This document shows positions 23,696-32,453 of a stretch of 39,871 nt of DNA, one piece after another. Made by a program: the position numbers and the translations under genes. The stretch comes from Ferrithrix thermotolerans DSM 19514 (GTDB lineage: Bacteria; Actinomycetota; Acidimicrobiia; Acidimicrobiales; CAIXPF01), in NCBI GenBank assembly GCA_945906305.1, contig CAMDQT010000029.1, forward strand, positions 1-39,871, written 5' to 3'. Each line of letters begins with the position of its first letter. Position 1 is the stretch's first letter. The notes below the pieces were generated by a model. It did not search any database. It was given only the letters and a program-made list of their open reading frames with translations, and had not been told where the DNA came from.

Positions 23696-26071
23696 CTAGT
23701 CAAGGGCTCCCTCGGCCGCCACCTCGGCCACTTCCTCATCGGTCATGCCCAACAAGGTGGTGAGGACCTCATAGGTGTGCTCGCCCAGACAGGGCGCGGC
23801 CCAACGCGGCCCGTGGTCATAGCCCGCGATGCGATACTGGTGGCCGGCATAAGGGATGACGCCCACCTCGCGGTGTTCGCGATAGGCGTAGAAGCGACGA
23901 TGGACGAGCTGCGGATCGGCCAACAGGTCGCGGCTGCGTAGCAGCGCACCTGCAGGTACGTCGAGCGCACAAAGCACTCGCTCCAGTTCGGAGGCCTCGA
24001 ACCCAACGCTCCATCGGGCGAGTTCCTCGTCGATCAGATCATGGAAACGCTGGCGGCCCTCGAGGGTGGCCAGCTCATCGGTGGCCCACGCCGGGTGACC
24101 AAGCAGTGCCACCAACCGTTGCCACGCCCCATCATCGGGCACGGTCAGCGCACACCACTCGTTGTCACCTCGACAGGGGTAGACGCCCTGGGGAGCCACC
24201 TCGGGTCGGCGATTACCCGCCCGGGTCGGTACTTCGCCCTGCACCTGGTAGGCCACCAATTCCGGCAACTGAAACTGCAATGCCAGCTCGAGTTGGGCCG
24301 CCTCTAGGTGCATGCCACGGCCGGTAAGGCGACGCTGTTCGAGCGCGGCGAGCAACATGGGCGTGATGAGACGAGGCCCGATCGTGTCGGTGTACGCCAG
24401 CCACGGGCCGTCCGGGGCCAGATCAGGCCACCCCACCACGCCGTAAAACCCGGCCAGAGCCGCCGCGTGGTAGCCGTAGCCGGCCATCGCCGAGAAGGGC
24501 CCCCCCGGGCCCAGCAAGGACGTGTTGAGCGTTATCGCCGCAGGGTTAATCGCCTGCACCTCTTCGGGGCCGAGGCCAAGGCGTTGCATCACGCCGGGGG
24601 TGAAACTGTCGATCACCACATCCGCCCAGGCCGCGAGCCGCTGGGCGACGGACCGACCCGACGCCGTCTTGAGGTCGAGAGCGAGGCCGAGCTTGGAGGT
24701 ATTGAACGAGCCGTAGAAATTGGACCGGTTGAGCCCGAACACCCCGTCCTTCATTGGTGGCTGCACCCGCAGACCATCGAGCCGCTGCGCCGACTCCACC
24801 CGCACGACGGTGGCACCGTGGTCCGCCAGGCACTTCGAGGTGATGGGGCCCACGCCGATCCAGCTGAAATCAGCGACCTTGATCCCGCTGAAGGGCAACT
24901 CGTCGTCGCGTTCGGAGCTCGTTGGTAGGCGCCGAACGGCCGCCCGAGGGTGCTCAGGCCGCGGGCTGGACCTCGCAAGGTCCTCGCCATCGCCCAGGAC
25001 CCGAGAGGCCGCTGGTCGCTCGCCCCCAATCCGATACCCCACCCCCGGAACCTGCACCGAGATCGCTCCCAGCGTCGCTGACGTCCAGAATCCACGATGA
25101 TGCAGATGCTCGAAACCCAACAGGTCATCCACCGCGTTGACCGGAGCAAGCGTGACGCCAAGCTCAAGACCTCGACGTAGCAGCACCTCACGGGGATGAC
25201 GCGCGCACAGCGCCGCAATGGCCTCGGTGAGCTCAGCCATGCTCACCAACGTCGGTTCATTGCTGACACAACGGTCATCGAAGCTCGACCAGTCCTCTTC
25301 CAGCCACGCCGGGCCAACGATGGCATCCTCTACCAGCCACGGCAATAGCCGTTCCGCGGTCTGCGCCCGGGGGACGACCACGACGTAGCCGTCGGCGGCG
25401 GCGTGGCACAGCGCAAGTTCGGTGGCCAGCTTCAGCACCGACCCGGTGCGTTCGAAGTCGACCCCGGAGATAGCTGCCGCCTCCATTGCATTGAGCATGG
25501 TCCAGGTCATCGCGGTCTGCGCCGACACGTCCACGAACTGCGAACGCCCACTACGACGGGCCCGCGCCTGGGCCACCATCGCCGCCACCGCGGCCTCGGC
25601 GCCGGCATGGCGCCAAACCTGTGCCACGCCAATCTGGACCGGCGGCCGATCAGGCGTTCCCTGCAAACGCAACGGCCCACCCAGCGCCGCCAGCGTCAGC
25701 TCGCTGCAGGGCTGTGCGGCCCGCGGTCCATCCATGCCGAAAGCGGTGACGACCACGGTCACCAGGGTGGGGTTCAACCCATCGAGCGCATCGCGATCGA
25801 AACCGGACGAGGCGAGCACGCCGGGAGGACCACTATCGAAGACGATGTCGGCCTCAGCGATCAGCAACGCCAGCGCCTTGCGACCCTGCACCGTCAGCGG
25901 GTCGAGCGCGATCCGCTTCTTGTTGGCGTCGTAGGCCCCGAAGCGAGCACGGGTTGCGGCCCCACCCGGCGACTCGATGCGGGTGACCTCCGCGCCCAAA
26001 TCAGCGAGCACGAAACCCGCCACCTCACCGCGATGGTCGGTCAGGTCGAGCACCTTCCAGTGGCTGAGCAC
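23696..26071 (-). CDS. Tandem-domain CaiB/BaiF (class III) CoA-transferase
   Basis: A 791-residue protein made of two family III CoA-transferase units, about 1-375 and 393-790, joined by an arginine/proline-rich linker. The family moves CoA between carboxylic acids through an aspartyl-CoA intermediate. In the first unit the catalytic aspartate is D181 in GRSQFVDVSAQ. In the second unit the matching place is E590 in GRGMHLEAAQLE, so the nucleophile is a glutamate or is lost. The second unit is the better conserved at its start (IKVADFSWIGVGPITSKCLADHGATVVRVES). Fused pairs of this family occur in actinobacteria with steroid or aromatic acid catabolism, but the substrate is unknown here. The start is a GTG at 26071 with AAGGA close upstream. 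It lies between nadABC and nrtR on the same strand. Confidence 0.88.
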   Translation of the reverse strand: MLSHWKVLDLTDHRGEVAGFVLADLGAEVTRIESPGGAATRARFGAYDANKKRIALDPLTVQGRKALALLIAEADIVFDSGPPGVLASSGFDRDALDGLNPTLVTVVVTAFGMDGPRAAQPCSELTLAALGGPLRLQGTPDRPPVQIGVAQVWRHAGAEAAVAAMVAQARARRSGRSQFVDVSAQTAMTWTMLNAMEAAAISGVDFERTGSVLKLATELALCHAAADGYVVVVPRAQTAERLLPWLVEDAIVGPAWLEEDWSSFDDRCVSNEPTLVSMAELTEAIAALCARHPREVLLRRGLELGVTLAPVNAVDDLLGFEHLHHRGFWTSATLGAISVQVPGVGYRIGGERPAASRVLGDGEDLARSSPRPEHPRAAVRRLPTSSERDDELPFSGIKVADFSWIGVGPITSKCLADHGATVVRVESAQRLDGLRVQPPMKDGVFGLNRSNFYGSFNTSKLGLALDLKTASGRSVAQRLAAWADVVIDSFTPGVMQRLGLGPEEVQAINPAAITLNTSLLGPGGPFSAMAGYGYHAAALAGFYGVVGWPDLAPDGPWLAYTDTIGPRLITPMLLAALEQRRLTGRGMHLEAAQLELALQFQLPELVAYQVQGEVPTRAGNRRPEVAPQGVYPCRGDNEWCALTVPDDGAWQRLVALLGHPAWATDELATLEGRQRFHDLIDEELARWSVGFEASELERVLCALDVPAGALLRSRDLLADPQLVHRRFYAYREHREVGVIPYAGHQYRIAGYDHGPRWAAPCLGEHTYEVLTTLLGMTDEEVAEVAAEGALD

Positions 26072-26114
26072 CGTCCTTGGTTAGCACGCCGAGCGGCGCT
26101 TCGCCCGCGACGCG

Positions 26115-27056
26115 TCAGGAACTGCGGGTCCAGGGCATCCCGACCCCGGGCCTTGGTCGTTCCCGCAGCACATCACGACGGAACCGGAACAGCTCGGCCG
26201 GCCGGCCACCGCTGGGAGCGAGCAGCCCGGTCCCCTCCACTAGGCCGGCGCCTTCGACCAGACGGCGGAAGTTCTGCTTGTGGAGCCGCACCCCGGAGAG
26301 GGCCTCCACCAGACGCTGCAATGCCAGCAGCGTGAACGCGGCCGGCAAAAGCTCGAACACCACTGGCCGATAGGTGAGCTTGCCCCGCAAGCGGCCCAAT
26401 GCGGTGGCCACGATCCGGCGGTGGTCTCCCTCTAGCGCCACCGATGCCGGTCGCGGCCCTGGTCCGTTCGGCGATTCCGCCAGCATGCCGATCTCATAGA
26501 GCAGTTCGTAGCGCTCCAGCACCCGAACCCCATCCCAGGGAACCCCGCCGAGGCCGAACACCACTTGGGCCCGCTCCTCTCGCAACTCGGCCTCCGCTGG
26601 GTTCGGCGAGGCGGCAACCCAGCGGTCCAGCGCCGGTTCGATCTCCTCGTCGATCACCGATGGGCGACCTTCGCGATGGTCCTCCCAGGGATACAGGTCA
26701 TACCAGTCCACCCAGGCGGCAGAGGCCTGCGGCGGCGGCAACTCCCGCACCAGGGCCAGATAGGCAATGGACAGCACCTGCGCATCGCCAGCATCGAAAC
26801 CGGAGGGCACCGCCCGTCCGGCGTCGCCGAAGGTGTACAACTGCTCGGCGTAGCCAACCTCAAGACCGGTCTCCTGACGCACGAAACGACGCAGCGACAG
26901 TTCGAGGGTCCGATCGTCGAGCTCAAGCAGGCCCGACGGAAGCGTCGAACGCTCATCGGGCTGGCCGACGGTCAGTACCTTCGGTCGCTCGTCGGTGACC
27001 GTCACGATCACGGCTTCGAGACCGACCCGAAACTCGGGTCCACGGCGATCAGACAC
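26115..27056 (-). CDS. nrtR: NrtR-type NAD-biosynthesis regulator (Nudix plus winged helix)
   Basis: A 313-residue protein. Residues about 8-150 resemble a Nudix domain, but the catalytic box is degenerate: the REUxEExGU part reads RRFVRQETGL, as expected for an ADP-ribose sensor rather than a hydrolase. Residues about 225-300 form a winged helix of the NrtR kind: TYRPVVFELLPAAFTLLALQ, then LHKQNFRRLVEGAGLVEGTG and GRPAELFRFRRD. NrtR proteins repress NAD synthesis or salvage genes and are released by ADP-ribose-type ligands. The palindromic pair before nadA, 2.5 kb away on the same strand, is the obvious target. The insert between the two domains is longer than in short NrtR proteins. The start is a GTG at 27056 with a weak ribosome site. 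Confidence 0.85.
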   Translation of the reverse strand: MSDRRGPEFRVGLEAVIVTVTDERPKVLTVGQPDERSTLPSGLLELDDRTLELSLRRFVRQETGLEVGYAEQLYTFGDAGRAVPSGFDAGDAQVLSIAYLALVRELPPPQASAAWVDWYDLYPWEDHREGRPSVIDEEIEPALDRWVAASPNPAEAELREERAQVVFGLGGVPWDGVRVLERYELLYEIGMLAESPNGPGPRPASVALEGDHRRIVATALGRLRGKLTYRPVVFELLPAAFTLLALQRLVEALSGVRLHKQNFRRLVEGAGLVEGTGLLAPSGGRPAELFRFRRDVLRERPRPGVGMPWTRSS

Positions 27057-27157
27057 AGACCCAGGTTAGGGCCTGACCGGGCCGGTGAGTGCTTCCTTCG
27101 CCGCGCCAGCACGCCTCGGGCTGTGCCGACACCGGACTGGTGACTACGCTGCGGCAC

Positions 27158-27910
27158 GTGTCGAGACTGCTGCTAGACATCACCGATCGGGTGGCTACGG
27201 TCACCATCAACGACCCCAAACGACGCAACGCGTTCGACCTCGCCATGTGTGATGAGGTCAAAGAGGCCTTCGACAGGCTCGACGCGGACCCCGACGTGGG
27301 TGCCATCGTCATTACCGGTGCGGCGCCGGCGTTCTGTGCCGGGGCCGAACTGACCCATCTCGGGACCTCGTCGCGTGCGGGGCTCTTGGCCATCTACGAG
27401 GGCTTTCTGCGAGTGGGGCGCAGCCCGAAACCGACCATTGCCGCGGTCAACGGTGCCGCCGTCGGCGCCGGTATGAACCTCGCCCTCATCACCGACCTGC
27501 GTATAGCCGGCACGAGTGCCTCCTTCGACTCGCGATTCCTGCAACTCGGCATCCACTCCGGGGGCGGTCACACGTGGATGCTGCGCCGCCTTGCGGGCCC
27601 CGAGACCGCTTTCGCCATGGATCTGTTCGGAGAGGTCCTCGATGGCCGTGGGGCCGAGCGCGCCGGGCTGGTGTGGCGCTGCGTCGAGGACGACCAACTA
27701 CTTCCGACCTGTCAGGAACTTGCCGCCAGAGCGGCGGCTGGACCTCCTGAGCTGGTGCGCCGGTTCAAGCAATCCCTGCACATGGTCGCCTCCATCGACA
27801 ATCAGATCGACGCCATGCACTACGAACTCGAACACCAGGCCTGGTCCACCGACCAGCCCGAATTCCAGGCCAATCTGGCCAAACTGCGGGCCCGGATATC
27901 CTCCCGCTGA
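27158..27910 (+). CDS. Enoyl-CoA hydratase/isomerase (crotonase) family protein, atypical active site
   Basis: A 250-residue crotonase-fold protein. Fold marks are VATVTINDPKRRNAFDLAM near the start, the first oxyanion region APAFCAGAELTHLG (near 60-73) and GAAVGAGMNLALITDLRIAG (near 98-117). The two catalytic glutamates of true hydratases are not there: the place of E144 (rat numbering) is N in GMNLAL, and that of E164 is F in SRFLQLGIHSGGG. It probably has another crotonase-type activity or only a subset of it. The GTG at 27158 is used; a GTG at 27140 is an alternative, and neither has a strong ribosome site. It is divergent from nrtR with about 100 bases between. Confidence 0.85.
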   Translation: MSRLLLDITDRVATVTINDPKRRNAFDLAMCDEVKEAFDRLDADPDVGAIVITGAAPAFCAGAELTHLGTSSRAGLLAIYEGFLRVGRSPKPTIAAVNGAAVGAGMNLALITDLRIAGTSASFDSRFLQLGIHSGGGHTWMLRRLAGPETAFAMDLFGEVLDGRGAERAGLVWRCVEDDQLLPTCQELAARAAAGPPELVRRFKQSLHMVASIDNQIDAMHYELEHQAWSTDQPEFQANLAKLRARISSR

Positions 27911-27915
27911 CCGCT

Positions 27916-27951
27916 TCGGGGGAGGTCCACACAACTCGGAGTTCCCCCCGA
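27916..27951 (+). terminator. Hairpin after the crotonase gene
   Basis: TCGGGGG (27916-27922) pairs with CCCCCGA (27945-27951), with a further small inner stem TCC/GGA. It starts 6 bases after the stop codon and precedes the Tad operon. No T-run follows. By position it is a likely terminator separating the two units. Confidence 0.45.
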
Positions 27952-27981
27952 TGCGGTAGAAATCGCGAAGCACTGCGGTAG
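27952..27981 (+). repeat. Direct repeat upstream of the Tad operon
   Basis: TGCGGTAG occurs at 27952-27959 and again at 27974-27981, 22 bases apart (about two helical turns), 28 bases before the cpaB start. It could be a pair of regulator half-sites in the Tad promoter. It could also be chance, since the unit is only eight bases. Confidence 0.3.
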
Positions 27982-28008
27982 CGATCAGGTCGCGCCGATA
28001 GTGCGTCC

Positions 28009-28824
28009 ATGGGAGTCAGAAGGAATCTCATCGGGGTGGCCATCGCGGCGGTTTTCGCCGTTGGTGGCACCTATCTAATGCTCGGGGAGAAATCCGACGA
28101 GAAAACGGCCGCGGACCGCCTGCAGGTTCCGACCTTGGTCGTCACCAACGCCGTCGCAGCGGGTACGTCGGTCGCCGTGCTGAGCGAGACCCCAGGTCTC
28201 GCCGTAGTACGCCTAGTCGATGTCGAGAGCAAAAATGTCGACTCGCTCGTATCCATCGCCGACCTGGCGAGCTACAAGGGCCTCGTACTCAAGGCCGACC
28301 TCGCCGCCAACCGGCCCCTGCTCAGCTCGTCCTTCGTACCACGGGGCAGTTTGTCCCTGGCCCCAGGCGGTGTCGAGATTCCACCGGACCTGCTGCAAGT
28401 GAGCTTCTCCCTCGAGCCCCAACGCGCGCTCGGAGGGGCGCTACGCGCCGGTGACCGGGTCGCCGTGATTGCGTCACTGGCGGCAGGGACAACGAGCGCA
28501 CCAGCGGCGGCGCAGACGAGGTCCGGACCACAAACGCACATCGTGGTGCAAAAGGCCCTGGTGGCCAATGTGCAACTGTCCAACCTCGCGCCTGTGAATG
28601 ATCGGACCGCGTCCCCCGATGACGGGCCGACCGTTCTGGGGAACTACACGGTCACCCTCGCGTTGTCCGCCGCTGACTCCGAACGGCTCGCGTTCGCCTT
28701 GGAGAATGGCACCCTGTGGCTGGCCAAACAATCAGCCACGGCTAGTGGCAACGATTCACGCATCTGGGAAGCCCAACACGTCCTGACCGACCCGGTGACC
28801 GATTACGCACCCCCGGTCTCGTGA
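28009..28824 (+). CDS. cpaB: Flp pilus assembly protein CpaB/RcpC
   Basis: A 271-residue protein. An N-terminal membrane anchor lies at about 7-25 (LIGVAIAAVFAVGGTYLML). A SAF-type domain follows, with VTNAVAAGTSV and YKGLVLKADLAANRPLLSSSFV (near 88-110), then the RcpC domain with LGGALRAGDRVAVIA (near 143-157) and NYTVTLALSAADSERLAFALENGTLWLA (near 213-240), both typical of CpaB. The protein acts at the outside of the membrane in assembly of Tad (type IVc) pili. The ATG at 28009 has no clear Shine-Dalgarno. It is the first gene of cpaB-cpaF-tadB-tadC-tadV, and its stop overlaps the cpaF start by one base. Confidence 0.88.
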   Translation: MGVRRNLIGVAIAAVFAVGGTYLMLGEKSDEKTAADRLQVPTLVVTNAVAAGTSVAVLSETPGLAVVRLVDVESKNVDSLVSIADLASYKGLVLKADLAANRPLLSSSFVPRGSLSLAPGGVEIPPDLLQVSFSLEPQRALGGALRAGDRVAVIASLAAGTTSAPAAAQTRSGPQTHIVVQKALVANVQLSNLAPVNDRTASPDDGPTVLGNYTVTLALSAADSERLAFALENGTLWLAKQSATASGNDSRIWEAQHVLTDPVTDYAPPVS

Positions 28825-30560
28825 TGGGTGGCTCAGCGCAGCCAAGTGACGGAGCCCCACCGCAGGGTGGTCTGGCCGAGCCGTGGACAGATTTGTTTCG
28901 TGCTCCCGACGACGCATCCGAACCCTCAGATAGGCGACGAGCGACGTTGTCTCGCCTGTGGTCGACCGGCTCCGCCGCGGGGGCCCCACCAGCGGATCGT
29001 GGCCCGGTGCTCGCACCGCTGACACCCCTCGCGAACAACGTGGCCCGCGGCCCCACAACAGAAGCCGGCCCAGGGCTACCCCCGCCCCCCGGCCGCTACA
29101 CCCCACCGCCGTACCGCCCCGGTCCTACACCCTTCCCCACCGCCGCGGCCGCTCCGAAGTTGTTTCCAGGGCCCGTTCGGGCCCATAGCGCAGGCCCCAA
29201 CGGTGTGGACACACACGATTCGACCGGGCAATTCGGATTGCGGGCCGGAGACCACGCCGAAGAGGTCAAAGATCAGGCCCGCACTTCGCTGCTCGACGGC
29301 CTCGGTTCACGGCTGTACGACCCGTCGCTGACCGAAGCAGCGATGACCGAACTCGTGTCAGAGCACCTCAATGACTTCTTCGTCACGAATTCGACCACAC
29401 TCCGCGCCGACGAACGGCTTCGGATCACCCAGTCAATCACCGATGACCTGCTCCGACACGGTCCAATCGAACCGTTCCTGGCCGATCCCAGCATCGGCGA
29501 GATCATGGTCAATGGCGCCAAACACATCTACATCGAACGGGGCGGGAGACTGGAACTGACCAGAGCGCAGTTCCGCGACAATGCCCAGTTGCGAGGCGTC
29601 ATCGAACGAATCGTGGGGCGGGTCGGTCGGCGCATCGATGAGTCTTCCCCCATGGTCGATGCCCGCCTGCCCGACGGGTCACGGGTCAATGCCATCATCC
29701 CACCCCTCGCCGTGGATGGACCGACGCTGACCATCCGAAAGTTCACTGCCGACGGGTTCACCATCGATGATCTCATCCGCACCCGCAGCATCACGCCCGA
29801 CGTTGCCGCGATGATCGACATCTGCGTGCGCGGCCGACTCAACCTGCTCGTATCCGGTGGAACCGGCTCGGGCAAGACGACGCTGCTGAACATCTTGTCC
29901 TCGTTCATTCCTTCCGATGAGCGCATCGTCACCATCGAAGATGCCGTCGAACTCCGGCTGCGCCAGCCCCATGTGATCCGGTTGGAGAGCCGACCGGCCA
30001 ACATCGAGGGCAAGGGAGAGGTTCACATCCGCGACCTGGTGCGCAACTCGCTGCGCATGCGACCCGACCGGATCGTCGTCGGTGAGTGTCGGGGTGGGGA
30101 AACCCTCGACATGCTCCAGGCGATGAACACCGGCCACGACGGCTCATTGTCTACGCTGCACGCCAACAGTCCCCGCGATGCCCTCTCCCGTATTGAAACC
30201 ATGGTGTTGATGGCCGGTGTGGACCTGCCGATCCGAGCCATCCGCGAGCAGGTCGCCTCGGCGCTCGATCTGATCGTGCACACGTCGCGACTGCGAGATG
30301 GCTCCCGTCGGGTCACCCATGTCTCGGAGGTTGTCGGCATGGAGGGCGACACCATCACCATGAACGACATTTTCCTGTTGCCGGACTATGGCGAGATCGA
30401 CGAACACGGCATGTTCACCGGCACTCTCAGCCCGACCGGTATCCGCCCGGTATTCGCCGAACGCCTCGCCGAGCAAGGTATCCACGTACCGGCCGAGGTT
30501 TTTGGCGCCACCCACGACCGGCATCTTCGAGGTCGAAATCACGGCGACGGCTGGTCGTGA
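28824..30560 (+). CDS. cpaF: Tad pilus assembly ATPase CpaF/TadA
   Basis: A 578-residue secretion ATPase that powers Flp pilus assembly at the inner face of the membrane. The first ~140 residues are a proline-rich, low-complexity extension. The N-terminal helical domain follows (LLRHGPIEPFLADPSIGEIMVNG near 210-230). Walker A is SGGTGSGKTTLLN (near 344-356), the Asp box is IVTIEDAVELR, Walker B lies in DRIVVGECRGGET and the His box is TGHDGSLSTLHANS. The ATG at 28824 overlaps the cpaB stop (TGATG); a GTG at 28821 is possible. In many Tad clusters a tadZ/cpaE gene precedes cpaF, but not here. Confidence 0.96.
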   Translation: MGGSAQPSDGAPPQGGLAEPWTDLFRAPDDASEPSDRRRATLSRLWSTGSAAGAPPADRGPVLAPLTPLANNVARGPTTEAGPGLPPPPGRYTPPPYRPGPTPFPTAAAAPKLFPGPVRAHSAGPNGVDTHDSTGQFGLRAGDHAEEVKDQARTSLLDGLGSRLYDPSLTEAAMTELVSEHLNDFFVTNSTTLRADERLRITQSITDDLLRHGPIEPFLADPSIGEIMVNGAKHIYIERGGRLELTRAQFRDNAQLRGVIERIVGRVGRRIDESSPMVDARLPDGSRVNAIIPPLAVDGPTLTIRKFTADGFTIDDLIRTRSITPDVAAMIDICVRGRLNLLVSGGTGSGKTTLLNILSSFIPSDERIVTIEDAVELRLRQPHVIRLESRPANIEGKGEVHIRDLVRNSLRMRPDRIVVGECRGGETLDMLQAMNTGHDGSLSTLHANSPRDALSRIETMVLMAGVDLPIRAIREQVASALDLIVHTSRLRDGSRRVTHVSEVVGMEGDTITMNDIFLLPDYGEIDEHGMFTGTLSPTGIRPVFAERLAEQGIHVPAEVFGATHDRHLRGRNHGDGWS

Positions 30561-31510
30561 TCATGCTCGTCGGCGCAAGCCTCCTGTTCCTCGCCGTCCT
30601 CGCACTGGTCGTCACCTTCCGCGGCGGAACCAACGGGGGGACCACTGCCCTAGGACTGGCCCAAAACCGTGTCAGCCACCGCCAACGGCCGAACTACCTG
30701 TCGGTGGCCTCGGCCCGCGACGTGCACCGCCTGCTCGCCGACGCGTTGGAAAATCGCATCGACACCAAGCGACGTCAGGGGGTGGCGCTCAAACTGGAGC
30801 GGGCCGGTAGCAACATGAAACCAGGTGAGTGGCTCATCCTCGTGCTGGTGTCGGGCGTCGGCGCCGTCGTGGTGGTGACGCTTTTGGTCGGGATATCTCT
30901 CGGTGTCATCGCCGGCTGTTGCACCGTATTGGCCAATCACCTTCGCTTGTCTCGGCGAGTAGGGCAACGCGAAGCGGCCTTCAGTGCGCAATTGAGCGAG
31001 TCGCTGCAACTGATGGCCAGCAGCCTGCGAGCTGGGTTGAGCCTGGCCCAGACCCTGCAAAATCTCGTCACCGACTCGCCTTCGCCATCGTCGGAAGAAT
31101 TCCTCCGGGTCATGACCGAAATCCGCCTTGGGCGCGATATAACCGAGGCTCTCTACGCCCTTGCCGAACGCATGAACAGCGAGGACTTCAGCTGGGTTGT
31201 CGGTGCGGTCGACATCAACCGCACCACTGGAGGCGACTTGGCCGTGATTCTGGACCGGGTGGCGGACACCATTCGCCAGCGCGAACGCATCCACGGCCAG
31301 GTCCGAGCACTCTCGGCCGAAGGCCGCCTGTCCGGCTGGGTGGTGGGCTTGTTACCCCCGGCGGTGTTCCTGTTCGTGTATTTCACCAACCGGGCCTACC
31401 TCACACCGTTTTTCGAAACCGGCCGCGGACGCCTCCTGTTAGGCCTGGCGGGCATGCTGCTGGTTAGCGGAGGGCTGTGGCTACGCAAGCTTGCCCGGCC
31501 AAGATTCTGA
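30557..31510 (+). CDS. tadB: Tad pilus inner-membrane protein TadB
   Basis: A 317-residue type II secretion F-domain protein. Membrane segments are at about 3-21, 94-128 (two close segments), 263-282 and 290-307. The cytoplasmic T2SSF core contains FSAQLSESLQLMASSLRAGLSLAQTLQ (near 150-175) and DITEALYALAERMNSEDFSWVVGAVDINRTTGGDLA (near 196-230). It forms the membrane platform with TadC under the CpaF ATPase. The GTG at 30557 overlaps the cpaF stop by four bases (GTGA), indicating coupled translation. Confidence 0.94.
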   Translation: MIMLVGASLLFLAVLALVVTFRGGTNGGTTALGLAQNRVSHRQRPNYLSVASARDVHRLLADALENRIDTKRRQGVALKLERAGSNMKPGEWLILVLVSGVGAVVVVTLLVGISLGVIAGCCTVLANHLRLSRRVGQREAAFSAQLSESLQLMASSLRAGLSLAQTLQNLVTDSPSPSSEEFLRVMTEIRLGRDITEALYALAERMNSEDFSWVVGAVDINRTTGGDLAVILDRVADTIRQRERIHGQVRALSAEGRLSGWVVGLLPPAVFLFVYFTNRAYLTPFFETGRGRLLLGLAGMLLVSGGLWLRKLARPRF

Positions 31511-31523
31511 CGGCAGAGGCGTT

Positions 31524-32450
31524 ATGAACCAACTAGTCGGCCTGTTCGTTGTCGCCAGCTCGCTCCCGCTTCTGTGGTTGGCGCTGCGCAACGACACCCA
31601 CGATGACGAAGAGGTCAACTTCGCCGAATTCGGCGAACGAACCAGTGCCACCGCCGGTGCTGACCTTCGAGAGGTCATGCTGCGGGCCCGAACGGTGCCG
31701 CGCCTGTTGCCACCATTGGTGGAATCGATCGGACAAGCCCTGTACCGGGTGGCCCCCAGTGGCATCGCAGCCGCACTTGAGCGATCGATCTACCTGTGCG
31801 GCATGCAGGGCCGAATCTCGCTGACCACGTTGTTGGTCATGAAATGCGCGACAACCATCGGCGGCGGCGGCGTGGCCCTGATCTGTGTAGTCAACCTCGA
31901 CGGGATTCTGCGGTGGCTCCTCGGGGCGGGTTCGCTGGTGATTGGCTTCAGCCTCGTCAACATCGTGCTCAATGGCCGTAGCACCCGACGCCAGGCCGAG
32001 ATCCGCCGCTGCCTGCCCGATGTGTTGGATCAGATGTCGGTCTGTGTCGAAGCCGGTCTCGCGGTCGACGCGGCCATGCTCCGCGCCGCCAAGACCACCG
32101 GAGGGCCCCTAGCGGAGGAGCTCGGCCGAACCATTCAGGACATCCGTCTTGGCGCCACTCGGTCAACTGCCCTCAGCGCCATGATCGAACGATCCGACGT
32201 AGCCGACATCAGATATTTCGCCCGAGCATTGATCCAAGGCGAAAAGACCGGCGTGCCCATAGCCAGGGTGCTGCGGATGCAATCAGAAGACGCCCGTGAA
32301 CGGCGGCGGCAAGCAGCCGAGGAACAAGCCATGAAGTTGCCGGTGAAAATGTTGGGGCCACTGATGCTGTGCATCCTGCCTGCGCTGTTCATCGTCGTGC
32401 TCGGACCGGCCATCATGAGCCTGATCGATAGCGGCCTCTCCGGCGGTTGA
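31524..32450 (+). CDS. tadC: Tad pilus inner-membrane protein TadC
   Basis: A 308-residue partner of TadB. It has membrane segments at about 4-21, 90-112, 119-138 and 277-298. The T2SSF core reads LPDVLDQMSVCVEAGLAVDAAMLRAAKTTGG (near 165-195) and FARALIQGEKTGVPIARVLRMQS (near 232-254). The ATG at 31524 has GAGG at 31516-31519; a longer in-frame start would overlap tadB without reason. It follows tadB by 13 bases. TadB and TadC are related by an old duplication, seen in the shared DxxxxxxxAG pattern. Confidence 0.94.
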   Translation: MNQLVGLFVVASSLPLLWLALRNDTHDDEEVNFAEFGERTSATAGADLREVMLRARTVPRLLPPLVESIGQALYRVAPSGIAAALERSIYLCGMQGRISLTTLLVMKCATTIGGGGVALICVVNLDGILRWLLGAGSLVIGFSLVNIVLNGRSTRRQAEIRRCLPDVLDQMSVCVEAGLAVDAAMLRAAKTTGGPLAEELGRTIQDIRLGATRSTALSAMIERSDVADIRYFARALIQGEKTGVPIARVLRMQSEDARERRRQAAEEQAMKLPVKMLGPLMLCILPALFIVVLGPAIMSLIDSGLSGG

Positions 32451-32453
32451 GCC

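Noticed and set aside
25403-26335. A 310-codon plus-strand frame
   Set aside because: It runs antisense over the CoA-transferase and nrtR genes and has low-complexity Arg/Gln/His composition.
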